Shown one piece after another: positions 47,501 through 56,365 of a DNA stretch of 64,000 nucleotides. The notes beneath the pieces are model-generated. The model searched no databases and had not been told where the DNA came from. It saw nothing but the letters and a program-made list of their open reading frames with translations. Each line of letters starts with the position of its first letter. The first letter of the stretch is position 1. This stretch comes from an uncultured Saprospiraceae bacterium. Lineage in GTDB: Bacteria; Bacteroidota; Bacteroidia; Chitinophagales; Saprospiraceae. A program made the translations under genes and the position numbers. The DNA lies in NCBI GenBank assembly GCA_937934275.1, contig CALHAM010000021.1, positions 1 through 64,000 of the forward strand, given 5' to 3'.

Positions 47501-50500
47501 ACAGCAGGTTCGGCCACTGGGCCATGGCGCACTGCCTGCAAGCTGCCGGGCACATATTGAAAACTCTCGGGCAACATCAGGCGCACTTTTTCATTCGACT
47601 GTGTCGGGCCGAGATTGCCCGGGTTAGTAATGCGCACGCGCAGCGGTATACGGCCGCAATGGGTGGCGGGCTTGGGTGCCGTCAAGGCTATGAGGTAATT
47701 ATTCGTCTGCGTCGGCGCACCGAGAATAGCCATTTTAGGCGCAGCAAAAAAGCTGGTCTTTTTCTCCACCCCCACACAGGCATTTTGCCAAGCTGCGCCG
47801 TAGCGGATGTATGCAGCGTCTAAGTAGTTGCAATCGGTTACTACGTTGAAGCGAAACACTAAGAGGTTTCTGGGCGAAGCGCTTAAACCCGGTAAAGCCT
47901 CGATGGGCAAAGGCAACTGCGCCAAGTCTACCGCAATATACAAGCCCTCAGGAGTTACCTGGGGGTCGGGTAGCGACACAGCAACACCCTCGTATTCAAC
48001 GGAAAGACTGCCCGGCACATAAGCCTGGCCAATTTCGGGCAAGTGCACCTGTATGGCGATGTCGTACATGGGCCCTTCACCTTGATTGACCAAGTAAATC
48101 TCATAAGGCACTGGCGAACAAAGAGCTACAGGCGAAGATGGGCCAAAAGCGATGATCTGGGGAAGGGCATTCTGAGCGCGGAAGTACAACTCCAAATCTT
48201 GCTTAAGCAAACATGGCTCGCTCTGACCGGCGCACTGAAAGCCCACCCGAAGATGCAGCGTATCCGACTGACAATCGGATGGCGACATGGCCCTAACGAT
48301 CAACTCGATACACTGGCTCCGGCCCAATGCCGGCAGCCGAACGAGCGATTGACCCGCTGGCCCCACCTCGATGGCCAATGCCGAAGTGTCGGTAGAAGTA
48401 ACACGTTGAACCGACAACAGCGGCATATCGGCGTTGTTTTCAAAAAATAAAATAGGCTCAGGTATCGCCATATTGTCCTGAGGTGCGCATAGTCGAACAC
48501 GCCAACTCGGCTCGCGTAAATTAGATACAGGGTTAAGGGTTGTCAGTTGAGTCTTATCAACGCTCTCAAAATGGCCAAAGGTACCGTTGTAAAAAGCACT
48601 TAATGTGTCGTAGAGACTGTAATAGCTATTCCCGACAACGCGCACTGGAAAAGCAGCCGTATCTAACGGGCAGAGGACGTCAAGCGAGATCGACAGCGAA
48701 GATAAGGCTCCACCTTTGTAATAGTCTGTTACCGGCAAGCCAGCAGGGCGCACATATTGCAAGAGGGTGCTACTGTTGGGCAAGGGAATCATCACAGGGT
48801 CAGCCAAGGCCAACGAGGCCAAAGGTGGCTCGCCTTGTGCGCCATCGCCCTCTCGATATGACCATCGAGAGCTGCCTGACACATAGGCGTACCCGGGCAA
48901 CATTTCAATAGTTAATGTATCGTAAACGAACAGTGGTCTTATTTCGCCGGGAAAAAGGTCAGTACTTACCCGATTAGGAATGCCCTGTACAAGCGAGACG
49001 TCCAAGAGCAAATGCCCACAAACTCCGTCTTCAAGGGTGGCGGACAGCTTTACGTCGTATTGCGGGTTGATGCCTCGAAAAGCAGCATTCGCTGTTTTGC
49101 ACAGCATCCGCCCGCCATCGTAGTAATAAGGAAAGCGCACGCGCAAATCTTTAAGAACCTCCACCCCATTGCTGGGCAACGATAGTGTCGTAAAGGCTGA
49201 CACCTCTGCGCGAATGCGATCGCCAGCCGTAATCCGAACGCCGGCATCCGCCAAACACCCGCCTGGCTCCGAAAGCGGCAGCAAATCGAAAGTCCACACG
49301 TGATAGCCATTGATGTACTGGTAAACTGGCCCCAGCCCTTCGCAACTCACCAGCGCGCCTGTTTCAACGTCCTCAACTATAATGCGAGTAAACAGGTGCT
49401 GAAAATACGGAGCAGCACCGTTCCAGTAGTAAATCTCCAATTCGCTTGAATCGAAGGCTTCGCCTGGCAAGCCCTCCACATGGCCAAAGGCCACCATGAG
49501 CACCGTATCGAACGGCAGTGCCACATCTAATTGTAAGCCGGGTTGAGGGCTAACCCGGGCAGACAGGAAGTTATCCACGTAACCTAAAGACAAACGTTGC
49601 ACCAAAAATGCGTCGGCAAAAAGTCCGTGTTTTTGGCTAGTATCCTGAGGGCGCGGACAATCCACTGTGAAAACGAGGTCGTCCATACAGGCCAATTCAT
49701 AGACCTGTGAGCAGCCGTTACCGCATCTCCAATAGACACGCGCAGACATGTTGTACACGCGCGGGTCATAGCAATTCCCACAGACGGATGTATTGTCAAT
49801 ATCTGGCGGACAAACAACCCGAAGAGGTAGGGTTAATCTACCGCGGCTGCTCGGCAACAACAGAGTGAGGGTTGTATCGCTGGATTGCCACCACGGCAGC
49901 GGCTGACCCTCCATTTCAGGAGAGAATATCGGAGGAAGCGCCAGGGTTATGGGCAGCGAAATTTCCATAATTAGGCTATCGTTGGGACACAACTCCGACA
50001 AGCCAGAAAATACAGCATCAACATCGTAACGAAACTCAAAGATAGAGTCGGCCAAAAGGATGAACTCTTGCTCAATGCTCAGTGCACTACTGTCAAAGCT
50101 AATGCCGATGCCGGGTTTTGTCTTTACATGGCTAACTTGCCACTGGTTGCAGGCATTGGTAAAATAAGCACTGGCTGCAATGTACTGTTCAGGGAGGCTT
50201 TGATTGCACAACTTGCACGAAGGGTCCAAGGAAAAAACAAACGACAGCATTGCCTTTTCGCCAGGTGCTAAGTCGTCGAATTGGCCATCGCCGTCCGCGT
50301 CGCTCAGGCCATCCGGGCCGTCTGGGTCGGTGGTGAGCGCTGAAAACAAAAACCAATACGGCTTAAGTGGTGCACCGCCCGTTGTATCGAGGAGGGGGGT
50401 ATTGCCCACTCGAAACTGCGTTATTCGATAGCAAGAGTCCCCTTTGGTGCCTTTGGCAGCAGACAAAGTCGGCAAAGAGATGATGCCAAGTGCCCATTCC

Positions 50501-51435
50501 AAATTCAAGGCCGAAATCTGACCCTTATTTTCCAGACTTAAAACTACTGTCGTCTGTTCACAGGGAGGAGGCGACATGAACGGCATATCGAAGCGAATTT
50601 CGACCAATGCCTGCTGTTCGATAGAGGTACTCACAATCTCGTACTGCAGCAAACGAGGAGCTGCACAAGGTATACCGTCAGCACAGCTCCATCCGTAAGC
50701 AACGGTATTGCCCGCAGCAGAGCAATTCCCTAAGCGGAACGTCTGGGTAACCACAACCGACTCGCGAAAAGCTAAGAAACCATTCGGCCCCAAGTCCGTG
50801 CCGGTCAAAACAAGCGTATCGCCACTGAACGTGCCCGTCGTCTGAAGGAGGGTCAAGCCGGCCTGTCCGTAAGGGTCAACCACGAAAATACGGTAAACAT
50901 TGCCCAAACCCTCATTGCGCAGCCTAAAGGTGCGGGTAAACACCGTATCGCTCGGGCCAGTGAAGGACCAGTTCATCTCAGGCGTCAACGTAATGAGGGG
51001 CGTGCGCACATTGTAGGCGCTGCTCAAAACAAGCGGCTGAGGCATTCCGTCTAAGGTAATGCGCAAAGTATCGCGCTGATCGGCGACGTCTTTAGAAAAG
51101 CAGCCTACGCGTACGCGCAACTCAAACATCAACTTCTCCTGAGGCGCCAAGGCAGGTAAGGTCAACACCGGGCAACGCAAGTCGGTAGTGTCGGCCACTG
51201 TAATGCCCGTAGCGCCAGCAAACAGCAGCCCGGGCAGCAAACAGTATTGCAGCGTGCCGGCCGCTGAAGGCTGATTGCTAGGGTTAGTGACCTCCAAAGT
51301 ATATCCAACCTCTGAGCAAGCCGAGAAGTCTGTGGGAATCCTGGTCTCCACAACAAGCGTCTGAGCAAAACATGCAGAGACGAGTACTGTGCCCACTACC
51401 GCGCCAATGATCCGTTGGGTGAATAAAGTAATCAT
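44524..51435 (-). CDS. giant T9SS type B surface protein with SprB repeats
   Basis: Predicted cell-surface adhesin of 2303 residues. A signal peptide (VVGTVLVSACFAQ) is followed by about 1500 residues of beta-sandwich sequence resembling DUF11-type modules (TDFSACSEVGYTLEVTNPSNQPSAAGTL, and THCGRIPLRVRITNPGNLGPTQSNEKVRL further on). Seven SprB-like repeats of about 75 residues come next (VRCFGENSGGVVAQPSGGVPPYNYVW, then AGDYTLTLTDANGCT), and then a gliding-motility-associated C-terminal domain typical of type B sorting (YAPNAFHPE, LRIYSRWGELVFER, GWDGYHNGQPLNPAVFAWYAEV). Start at MITLFTQRI (51435); the track start at 51495 adds 20 unlikely residues. SprB relatives drive gliding or attachment. 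An imperfect direct repeat lies upstream. Confidence 0.9.
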   Translation of the reverse strand: MITLFTQRIIGAVVGTVLVSACFAQTLVVETRIPTDFSACSEVGYTLEVTNPSNQPSAAGTLQYCLLPGLLFAGATGITVADTTDLRCPVLTLPALAPQEKLMFELRVRVGCFSKDVADQRDTLRITLDGMPQPLVLSSAYNVRTPLITLTPEMNWSFTGPSDTVFTRTFRLRNEGLGNVYRIFVVDPYGQAGLTLLQTTGTFSGDTLVLTGTDLGPNGFLAFRESVVVTQTFRLGNCSAAGNTVAYGWSCADGIPCAAPRLLQYEIVSTSIEQQALVEIRFDMPFMSPPPCEQTTVVLSLENKGQISALNLEWALGIISLPTLSAAKGTKGDSCYRITQFRVGNTPLLDTTGGAPLKPYWFLFSALTTDPDGPDGLSDADGDGQFDDLAPGEKAMLSFVFSLDPSCKLCNQSLPEQYIAASAYFTNACNQWQVSHVKTKPGIGISFDSSALSIEQEFILLADSIFEFRYDVDAVFSGLSELCPNDSLIMEISLPITLALPPIFSPEMEGQPLPWWQSSDTTLTLLLPSSRGRLTLPLRVVCPPDIDNTSVCGNCYDPRVYNMSARVYWRCGNGCSQVYELACMDDLVFTVDCPRPQDTSQKHGLFADAFLVQRLSLGYVDNFLSARVSPQPGLQLDVALPFDTVLMVAFGHVEGLPGEAFDSSELEIYYWNGAAPYFQHLFTRIIVEDVETGALVSCEGLGPVYQYINGYHVWTFDLLPLSEPGGCLADAGVRITAGDRIRAEVSAFTTLSLPSNGVEVLKDLRVRFPYYYDGGRMLCKTANAAFRGINPQYDVKLSATLEDGVCGHLLLDVSLVQGIPNRVSTDLFPGEIRPLFVYDTLTIEMLPGYAYVSGSSRWSYREGDGAQGEPPLASLALADPVMIPLPNSSTLLQYVRPAGLPVTDYYKGGALSSLSISLDVLCPLDTAAFPVRVVGNSYYSLYDTLSAFYNGTFGHFESVDKTQLTTLNPVSNLREPSWRVRLCAPQDNMAIPEPILFFENNADMPLLSVQRVTSTDTSALAIEVGPAGQSLVRLPALGRSQCIELIVRAMSPSDCQSDTLHLRVGFQCAGQSEPCLLKQDLELYFRAQNALPQIIAFGPSSPVALCSPVPYEIYLVNQGEGPMYDIAIQVHLPEIGQAYVPGSLSVEYEGVAVSLPDPQVTPEGLYIAVDLAQLPLPIEALPGLSASPRNLLVFRFNVVTDCNYLDAAYIRYGAAWQNACVGVEKKTSFFAAPKMAILGAPTQTNNYLIALTAPKPATHCGRIPLRVRITNPGNLGPTQSNEKVRLMLPESFQYVPGSLQAVRHGPVAEPAVVAAGAHRFLTFALSEGVGAGDSIVFSLEVRQTVPSATCAEMYPVLVQMLQAVDLPCGTLSCAVDFTMLEDSAFLSLEKPVYQFVGLDGVATSASAHLERWELHVRVQNVSTIIGGGLLTLQVRLDADQDGQLDPTDSLLTSFAIPTDGLLPGAVSGFDFAAEVSAAQGCSGLWVVLADTACACQPDTVYLPFVRLRNAGQDQTLCAGQIAHLGAEPLTGATYSWSPASASLSNGTIADPTYRYLGPFDASLQHQEQLVLQTTRAQGCTSFDTVRLLVRKVEASLTAVPVSCAGDSTGVLIASVQGALLPVQFLWDTGASPDSQLTQLPAGTYGLIVLDSLGCTDTLTAVVEEPAPLSVQLTALEHNGFGVSCAGATDGAINAVAAGGVLPYTYTWSPTGSGPNPANLPPGVYALTLTDANNCTTIAAVELTEPMPLLLSLALEDEHCIGGANGRIDVLVSGGVAPYRVNDQPPGGVAQQLSGLSGGAHTVVVIDANGCSVSADAVLQTLTSQVSVRADSADCFGGRGSAEVLASGYPPFAYQWSDNTAAAGIVVQAGVYTVTVSDVLGCTYVLQVEIAQPPLLVGQALARPVRCFGGSDGRIELAAQGGSAPYQFVQGGQPVTSPLTGLVVGVYTFVLTDAKGCTALLSTSVTQPDSLLVTLSVADVRCFGENSGGVVAQPSGGVPPYNYVWSSGSSIASAQNLAAGDYTLTLTDANGCTLQTDVEVREPAPYEPTFEVERQPCADRANGLLSVSGFPPGTRYGLNRTPNSDVPRFNGIGGGPLTLNVVDSAGCRFAYSFSMPTLPALLGDVFADTTIWLGDSAWLRVAIPPLASASGAVRFHWVNPTAVLSGCDTCTELWVRPLRTTPYVVAFTTENGCRSEARVLVSVVRDDVYAPNAFHPEAPWPENRYFTLYARPGLLRQIRVLRIYSRWGELVFERYAFSPNVFSEGWDGYHNGQPLNPAVFAWYAEVEYLDGWVELLKGDVTLIR
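45080..46665 (-). repeat. seven tandem SprB-like protein repeats
   Basis: Seven units of about 225 bases each within the giant gene. Each encodes a pattern of CxGxxxGxI, then GGxxPYxYxW, then LxAGxYTLTLTDANGCT. The units have diverged at the DNA level, so they are old, not recent expansions. The last unit (ADRANGLLSVSGFPPGTRYG) is the most altered. Confidence 0.75.
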
Positions 51436-52751
51436 AGGTTTAAGATTTAGTGAAAGAAGAATCCTCCCTTGTGTGCACGACCTACCGCCACGCAATCAGA
51501 TGGACACACCGATCCAGCCAAATGCGCGTCTAAATTCCTTGAGGAAGGCACGATGATTAACTTCTATAAGCGGTAAAACACTAAAAGACGAGTATATTAT
51601 CTAAGTTCGTCGAAGAATGCGCGATAATTAACTCTAAAAAAGGGCCAAAAGTTCCATGAAATTAAAATAAAATTGAGGCAATTCCGATAAAAGCTGCAAA
51701 GATTTTAGCATTTAAATGTTTCCAAATAAATATCGCTTTTGCCTACCTCCGGGCAATTGTCGCCGAGAAGTATAAGAAATGCAGGACCTTGCCAAAACAA
51801 GGATATAAAGCTAGCCACAAAGCTTAGACCTACAAAGGCAACCTTACTAACAAAAACTACGCTACCCTGCTTCGATCCGAGGCCTTAGCAAGGGCATATC
51901 GCAAATTTCCTCTGAAGACTAAGCAAAGGGTGATTCCTGTTTTCAGAGCCTGAAAACGCACCTTCTCTCCTTTTAGGTATAATAATACCAAAAGCTGTAA
52001 TCCTGCGGAATGGAGATACCACCTTACACGAGTAAGACACCTGACTGCTTAAGATTAGTCATTAGGGTCTATTGCGAAATTGGAATTAGAGCGCTGATTG
52101 CTGAGTGCTGTCCGGGCGATGGTCTAAGTTAGAAGACCAAACCCATCAAAAAATAAAAACTTTGTGTTTTTTAGATTTTTCTGTTTTTTGTTGATATTCG
52201 TGCCCTCAACTTACCAGATAGAAGGATACCTATGCTCAACCTAAATACCAAACATCCGAATACCCTTTGTCTGCTTTCTTGCTAGGACTTTTATTTACAC
52301 TCTCAGTAAAAGAAGAAAGCATGGGTTTTTCATGCGCTGCTCATGAAATTTTGGTGGTGCCATCTTTTAGATGAAATCTTACGCTCGCGGTAGGATTGGC
52401 GAACCAGCAAGTAGGCGGTTCTGTAAAAGAACAGGCTCAACAACAGGCCAATCAAAAAGCCGACTCATAAACAATACCAAATTTAACGCCTCCGCACACC
52501 AAACCCAACCTATCATCACATAGGCCTGTAGGGACAGCGCCGTTAGTGGCAGGTCAGCCAAAGCGGATGAGTCTATCAGCGTATTCGCATTTTGCCCAAA
52601 AAGGCCGGGCTTTTTTAGTACGGCTAAAAGATGCCAACTCCGTCTACCTCTTGCCAACTGCCTTTCTCTCGCTTGCTGGCGTCGCCCCGCAACATCTGCA
52701 GCAACAGATTATCATTCAAAAAATCTTATCACTATAAAAACAAGTACTTTC
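51436..52751. other. 1.3 kb AT-rich gap without a recognisable gene
   Basis: No ORF here has family character. The longest, 52379-52657 minus (92 aa) and 52546-52737 plus (63 aa), overlap each other on opposite strands and look like chance. The base composition is visibly AT-richer than the flanking housekeeping genes. The part next to the giant gene carries an imperfect direct repeat at 51531-51569 and 51602-51640. I saw no inverted-repeat ends or transposase fragment that I could support. Confidence 0.6.
51531..51640. repeat. pair of imperfect 39-bp direct repeats upstream of the giant T9SS gene
   Basis: TAAATTCCTTGAGGAAGGCACGATGATTAACT (from 51531) and TAAGTTCGTCGAAGAATGCGCGATAATTAACT (from 51602) agree at about three-quarters of positions; ATTAACT is identical and the CGAT before it is shared. 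The two copies start 71 bp apart, about 100 and 170 bp before the gene start, a fit for paired regulator sites. Confidence 0.45.
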
Positions 52752-54251
52752 TTATTTTTTTATGATTTTGGCTCTATGTATAAATATTGCTGTTTTTATT
52801 TCAAGAAGATAAATACCTGTATTCAATGGCGATAGATCTATGTAATTCAGGTTTTTTTGTTGATAAGCACACCTTCCTTGTAGGTCGTATATACGGATTT
52901 CGAAATTAATGTCGCTAATTCCTTCAACATAGATAAAATCAGAAACGGGATTAGGATATACTTTTACAGGATTCAAAGAATACTGGTTCTCTACTACTGT
53001 CGTAGTATCATTCATAGGTGTCTCACAACGCCTTAATTGAAATTGCCTTTTCAGAAGTGGTTTTGACGGCTCAATTTTAATTGCCGAATAATATACCCAT
53101 ACTTTGTTATTCCCAACATAAGGCTCGGGTTCAGAGATATTTAGTGTGCTATCAAAGTGGCTAAGCAACCACATAGTTTGTTGTAAACTATCAATAGTTG
53201 TCATCCATATTTCGCCGGGCTTATTTAATGTAGTTTCTAAATAATTGACTCCTTTTTCATTTATCTGAAATGTAGAATATAATTGATTGTTAAACAAAAA
53301 TGGCTCGTGAGATTGATTAAGAGCAGGATTAGTCAAATGCATGGATGGAGGAACCACCCTTTCGTTGTAAGTGAACATAGCGCCAAAGGAGGTGCGTTTG
53401 TAGAAAAAAGCCGTATCCGTAGTGTTGATCCCACACATTAAGTACTGCTCATTTGTAAGAGGATTCAAAACAGGATAGCCATCTATTTTAGTAGCAGGGT
53501 CATTAGTGACAGCTATAGGTGGCGTTAAAGGCGTATAGGCATTAAATTCTTTAGCCTGAACTTTATTGTTCGCATCTTTATAACCGTAGGTAAGGTAATG
53601 AGTGCTTTTTATCCATCTTGGCACGATTACATCCATCGGAACGGCTCCAGGATAATTGCTCGGCTGTTGTTCAATGAGATAATCATTGGCTGGATTATCT
53701 AAATCTAACAAACGCAATTCATAATATTTGTTTTGCGGCGTAGTAATAGAAAGACCATTGATACTGTCATTTAAAATATAACTTACAAAACGCCTGTTAA
53801 CGTTAGGCAATTGAGATGGATAAAAAACCCTTCTTTTATTCACCACAGGCATTGCGATATCGGTTACTGTTGCATCGGTAGGACTAATTGGACGAACAAA
53901 TTTTATTTGGCCTGCAAAGGTTGCCCCCACGTAATACACTCCAAGACTATCCACTCCCCAATCGGCAGGTCTGGCATAGACATTTGATAAAAAAGGACTA
54001 AAACCTTTACCATTAGGCGGTATCAAATCTCCTGTATTCGGATTAATGCCGCATTGCCAAACCTTAGCTAAAACACCGTTTGAGGTGTCTACTTCTATCC
54101 AAAGCATATAATTTCCCAGGGGTGATATTTCCGGGTTTACGTAATTTACCGTTGTATCACCAATTCTAATGTCGTTTGGTTCAAATTGTTGTGCTAACGA
54201 AATTTTGAAGGCGACTGAGAAAATCAATAAATGTAGTAGTCTATTCTTCAT
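52752..54251 (-). CDS. T9SS type A sorting domain protein, AT-rich
   Basis: Secreted protein of 499 aa with a signal peptide (LLHLLIFSVAFKISLAQ), a central part of about 390 residues that looks like a beta-propeller-type repeat fold (recurring blocks with YYELRLLDLDNPAND, EIWMTTIDSLQQTMWLLSH), and a C-terminal type A sorting tail (VKVYPNPVSDFIYVEG...IYDLQGR...LNTGIYLLEIKT...KIIKK). Specific function unknown. Codon use is rich in AAA, ATT and AAT, clearly unlike the GC-rich neighbours, which suggests recent transfer. Gene-poor spacers lie on both sides. Confidence 0.88.
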   Translation of the reverse strand: MKNRLLHLLIFSVAFKISLAQQFEPNDIRIGDTTVNYVNPEISPLGNYMLWIEVDTSNGVLAKVWQCGINPNTGDLIPPNGKGFSPFLSNVYARPADWGVDSLGVYYVGATFAGQIKFVRPISPTDATVTDIAMPVVNKRRVFYPSQLPNVNRRFVSYILNDSINGLSITTPQNKYYELRLLDLDNPANDYLIEQQPSNYPGAVPMDVIVPRWIKSTHYLTYGYKDANNKVQAKEFNAYTPLTPPIAVTNDPATKIDGYPVLNPLTNEQYLMCGINTTDTAFFYKRTSFGAMFTYNERVVPPSMHLTNPALNQSHEPFLFNNQLYSTFQINEKGVNYLETTLNKPGEIWMTTIDSLQQTMWLLSHFDSTLNISEPEPYVGNNKVWVYYSAIKIEPSKPLLKRQFQLRRCETPMNDTTTVVENQYSLNPVKVYPNPVSDFIYVEGISDINFEIRIYDLQGRCAYQQKNLNYIDLSPLNTGIYLLEIKTAIFIHRAKIIKK

Positions 54252-54531
54252 GTTCTTATATTTTTTATTTAGACGCTTAATAGTCTTTGCGGTTTAACCC
54301 GTCTTCAATAGGCAAAAACTTTAGAGCTTTGCATTCGAGTGGGCGCGGAGTGCAGAACGGTTAACTCCGTTTTTAACTTGAACAGAGGCATAGGAGCTGG
54401 TTTTGTACGTTGCCCCAGCCCATGACGCAAAGGCTGCACTAGTTATTTCCCTGTGTTAAGAATTTTCTGCTGGTCTAGACCTTGCGCTTCTTATCCGAAA
54501 AAGAAATAAATGCTTAAGGACGAGGAGGTAC

Positions 54532-55641
54532 TCATCGCATGAGCTCATATCGCTTTCCGGGCAAAGCGCGTACGATACCTTTGAATTCTAAGTTTAACAG
54601 CAAAGCAGCCAATTGGCCTGAGTTGCACTGAGCAGATAAGGCCAATTCGTCCACGCCAATTTTCGGATTGGCTCGGATGATATCTACCAACGCCTGTTCG
54701 GCCGGTGAGAGGTCGAAGAAAAGTGTTTGCTGTACGGCCTGAACTTTGCCTTTTTCGGGCCAGTTGAGCATCATGGCTACATCGGCAGCCGACTCGATAA
54801 GTGCAGCGATGTTATTGCGGATGAGCAGATGGCAACCAGCACTTTTAGGGTCGCGCAAGCGCCCGGGTACGGCAAAGATGAAGCGCTCGTACTGATGCGC
54901 TAAATTTGCTGTAATCATAGAGCCACCCATGGTACCCGTTTCCACGACTACGAGTGCATCGCATAAACCAGCGATGATGCGATTGCGCATGGGGAAGTGG
55001 TCGCGCTCTGGGCCTGTGTCGTGAGTAAACTCGGTAAGTAGGCCGCCGTTCTCGGCAATGCGGAGAGCGAGAGGGCGGTGCTCTGTTGGATAGATGCGCC
55101 CTAAGCCATGCCCTAGAACAGCTATGTTGGGTATGCCGTGCGAAACGGCTGCGCGATGCGCCACCCCATCAATGCCAAAGGCTAAGCCACTCACTAAGAC
55201 TGGTTCGTAAGCTAAAAGTCCTTCGACCAACTCTTCGCATACCGATCGGCCATAGTCGGTTGGCTGGCGCGTACCTACTATGGAAACAATGCGCGGGGCG
55301 TTAAGCCACTCTAGTGCCGAGCCTTTGAAATACAGTAGCACTGGGCCATCATTGCACTCTTTTAGGCGTACCGGATAGCGGCTATCGGTAAAAAAGACCG
55401 CTTCTACGCCATGCGTTTCAAGGAAACGCAGCTCCTCTTCCGCTCGTTTGAACGCTTCATTGGGATGGGTAACACTGGCTACTACAATTGGCCCAATGCC
55501 GGGTATGCGGAGTAAATCTTTGCGCGAAGCGCGGAACACCTCATCTACCCCACCGCAATAGCTAACTAAGGTGCGGGCAGTAACAGGGCCTACCTGAGGC
55601 AGCAACGTCAGAGCAATGGAGTGCAGCAGGGAGTCCGTCAT
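54532..55641 (-). CDS. dprA: DNA-processing protein DprA
   Basis: Cytosolic protein that loads RecA onto incoming single-stranded DNA during natural transformation. The 369 residues have an N-terminal helix-hairpin-helix region (LLPQVGPVTARTLVSYCGG and LLRIPGIGPIVVAS), the Rossmann-like DprA/Smf core (IVSIVGTRQPTDYGRS, VSGLAFGIDGVAHRAA, NGGLLTEF, HFPMRNRIIAGL, GGSMITANLA) and a C-terminal winged-helix domain (SPAEQALVDIIRANPKIGVDEL). The start is MTDSLLH at 55641; the track start adds 15 residues without family similarity. Its presence fits an organism able to take up DNA, in line with the AT-rich gene next to it. Confidence 0.95.
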   Translation of the reverse strand: MTDSLLHSIALTLLPQVGPVTARTLVSYCGGVDEVFRASRKDLLRIPGIGPIVVASVTHPNEAFKRAEEELRFLETHGVEAVFFTDSRYPVRLKECNDGPVLLYFKGSALEWLNAPRIVSIVGTRQPTDYGRSVCEELVEGLLAYEPVLVSGLAFGIDGVAHRAAVSHGIPNIAVLGHGLGRIYPTEHRPLALRIAENGGLLTEFTHDTGPERDHFPMRNRIIAGLCDALVVVETGTMGGSMITANLAHQYERFIFAVPGRLRDPKSAGCHLLIRNNIAALIESAADVAMMLNWPEKGKVQAVQQTLFFDLSPAEQALVDIIRANPKIGVDELALSAQCNSGQLAALLLNLEFKGIVRALPGKRYELMR

Positions 55642-55743
55642 ATCTGGCAGAGCGTAGCTATTTTTGCCGACTAAAGATAGGTACAAGCCAAGTGCCTTTG
55701 TATCGGTCTACTGCTTCGAATTTTAACTTAGGCCTTGTTGCCC

Positions 55744-56307
55744 ATGGCGAGAAAAATACCCCGAGTCGAGTCGCTCATCCTCGCTGCCTTTTTGCTCAGC
55801 GTGGCCCTGTGGGCCATCTCTAAGTGTTCGGAGACGCGCCGCGAGCGCATCCAGATGGTGCAGACGGAGGAAGAGGAACTGCGCGCTCAGGACCGCATTG
55901 CGCCCAAGCGCGATACGGTCTACTTGCCTCAACCACAACCCACTCCGACCCAGCAGCCAAAAAACGCTAACCCCTCGCTAAAGCGGCCGACCCTCGTCCA
56001 GGAGCCTCAACCCGAAACAACCGCCACACCAGTAGCAGCTGCTCAGTACAGTACGCTGTACGTTACGATCGAAGGGCTTAACGTGCGCAAAGAACCTAAC
56101 CGTCACAGCCCTGTCCTCGAGCAGCTCAAACTTTATCAACCCGTACTCTATCTGAACAAAAAGAGCGACCAGCCAGAAGAGATCAATCTCGGCAAAGAAA
56201 AGGTTACTGACTATTGGATTCACATCCGCACGCCGTCGGGCAAAGAAGGCTGGGTCTTTGGCGCTGGCCTGCACTATTATCCGATGAAACGCCCGGGCGT
56301 GAATTAG
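55744..56307 (+). CDS. membrane-anchored SH3 domain protein
   Basis: A 187-residue protein with one N-terminal hydrophobic segment (about 10-27, SLILAAFLLSVALWAIS), a Gln/Pro/Arg-rich linker (about 30-95) and a C-terminal bacterial SH3 domain (about 100-180; LYVTIEGLNVRKEPNRHSPVLEQL and the closing TPSGKEGWVFGAGLHYYP). Bacterial SH3 domains often bind peptidoglycan, so a periplasmic wall-linked role is likely. The track start is a TTG at 55735; the ATG at 55744 (MARKIPRVES) is preferred. The flippase gene follows after 58 nt. Confidence 0.85.
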   Translation: MARKIPRVESLILAAFLLSVALWAISKCSETRRERIQMVQTEEEELRAQDRIAPKRDTVYLPQPQPTPTQQPKNANPSLKRPTLVQEPQPETTATPVAAAQYSTLYVTIEGLNVRKEPNRHSPVLEQLKLYQPVLYLNKKSDQPEEINLGKEKVTDYWIHIRTPSGKEGWVFGAGLHYYPMKRPGVN

Positions 56308-56365
56308 GTCGCTTAGCCTCTATCGAGCATCTCCATAAGGCGTAGAACCTTTTCCATAAATTTCT

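Noticed and set aside
52379-52657. 92-aa minus-strand ORF as a possible transposase remnant
   Set aside because: No DDE, HTH or other transposase motif is visible, no inverted-repeat ends flank it, and an opposite-strand ORF overlaps it. It is probably a chance reading frame.
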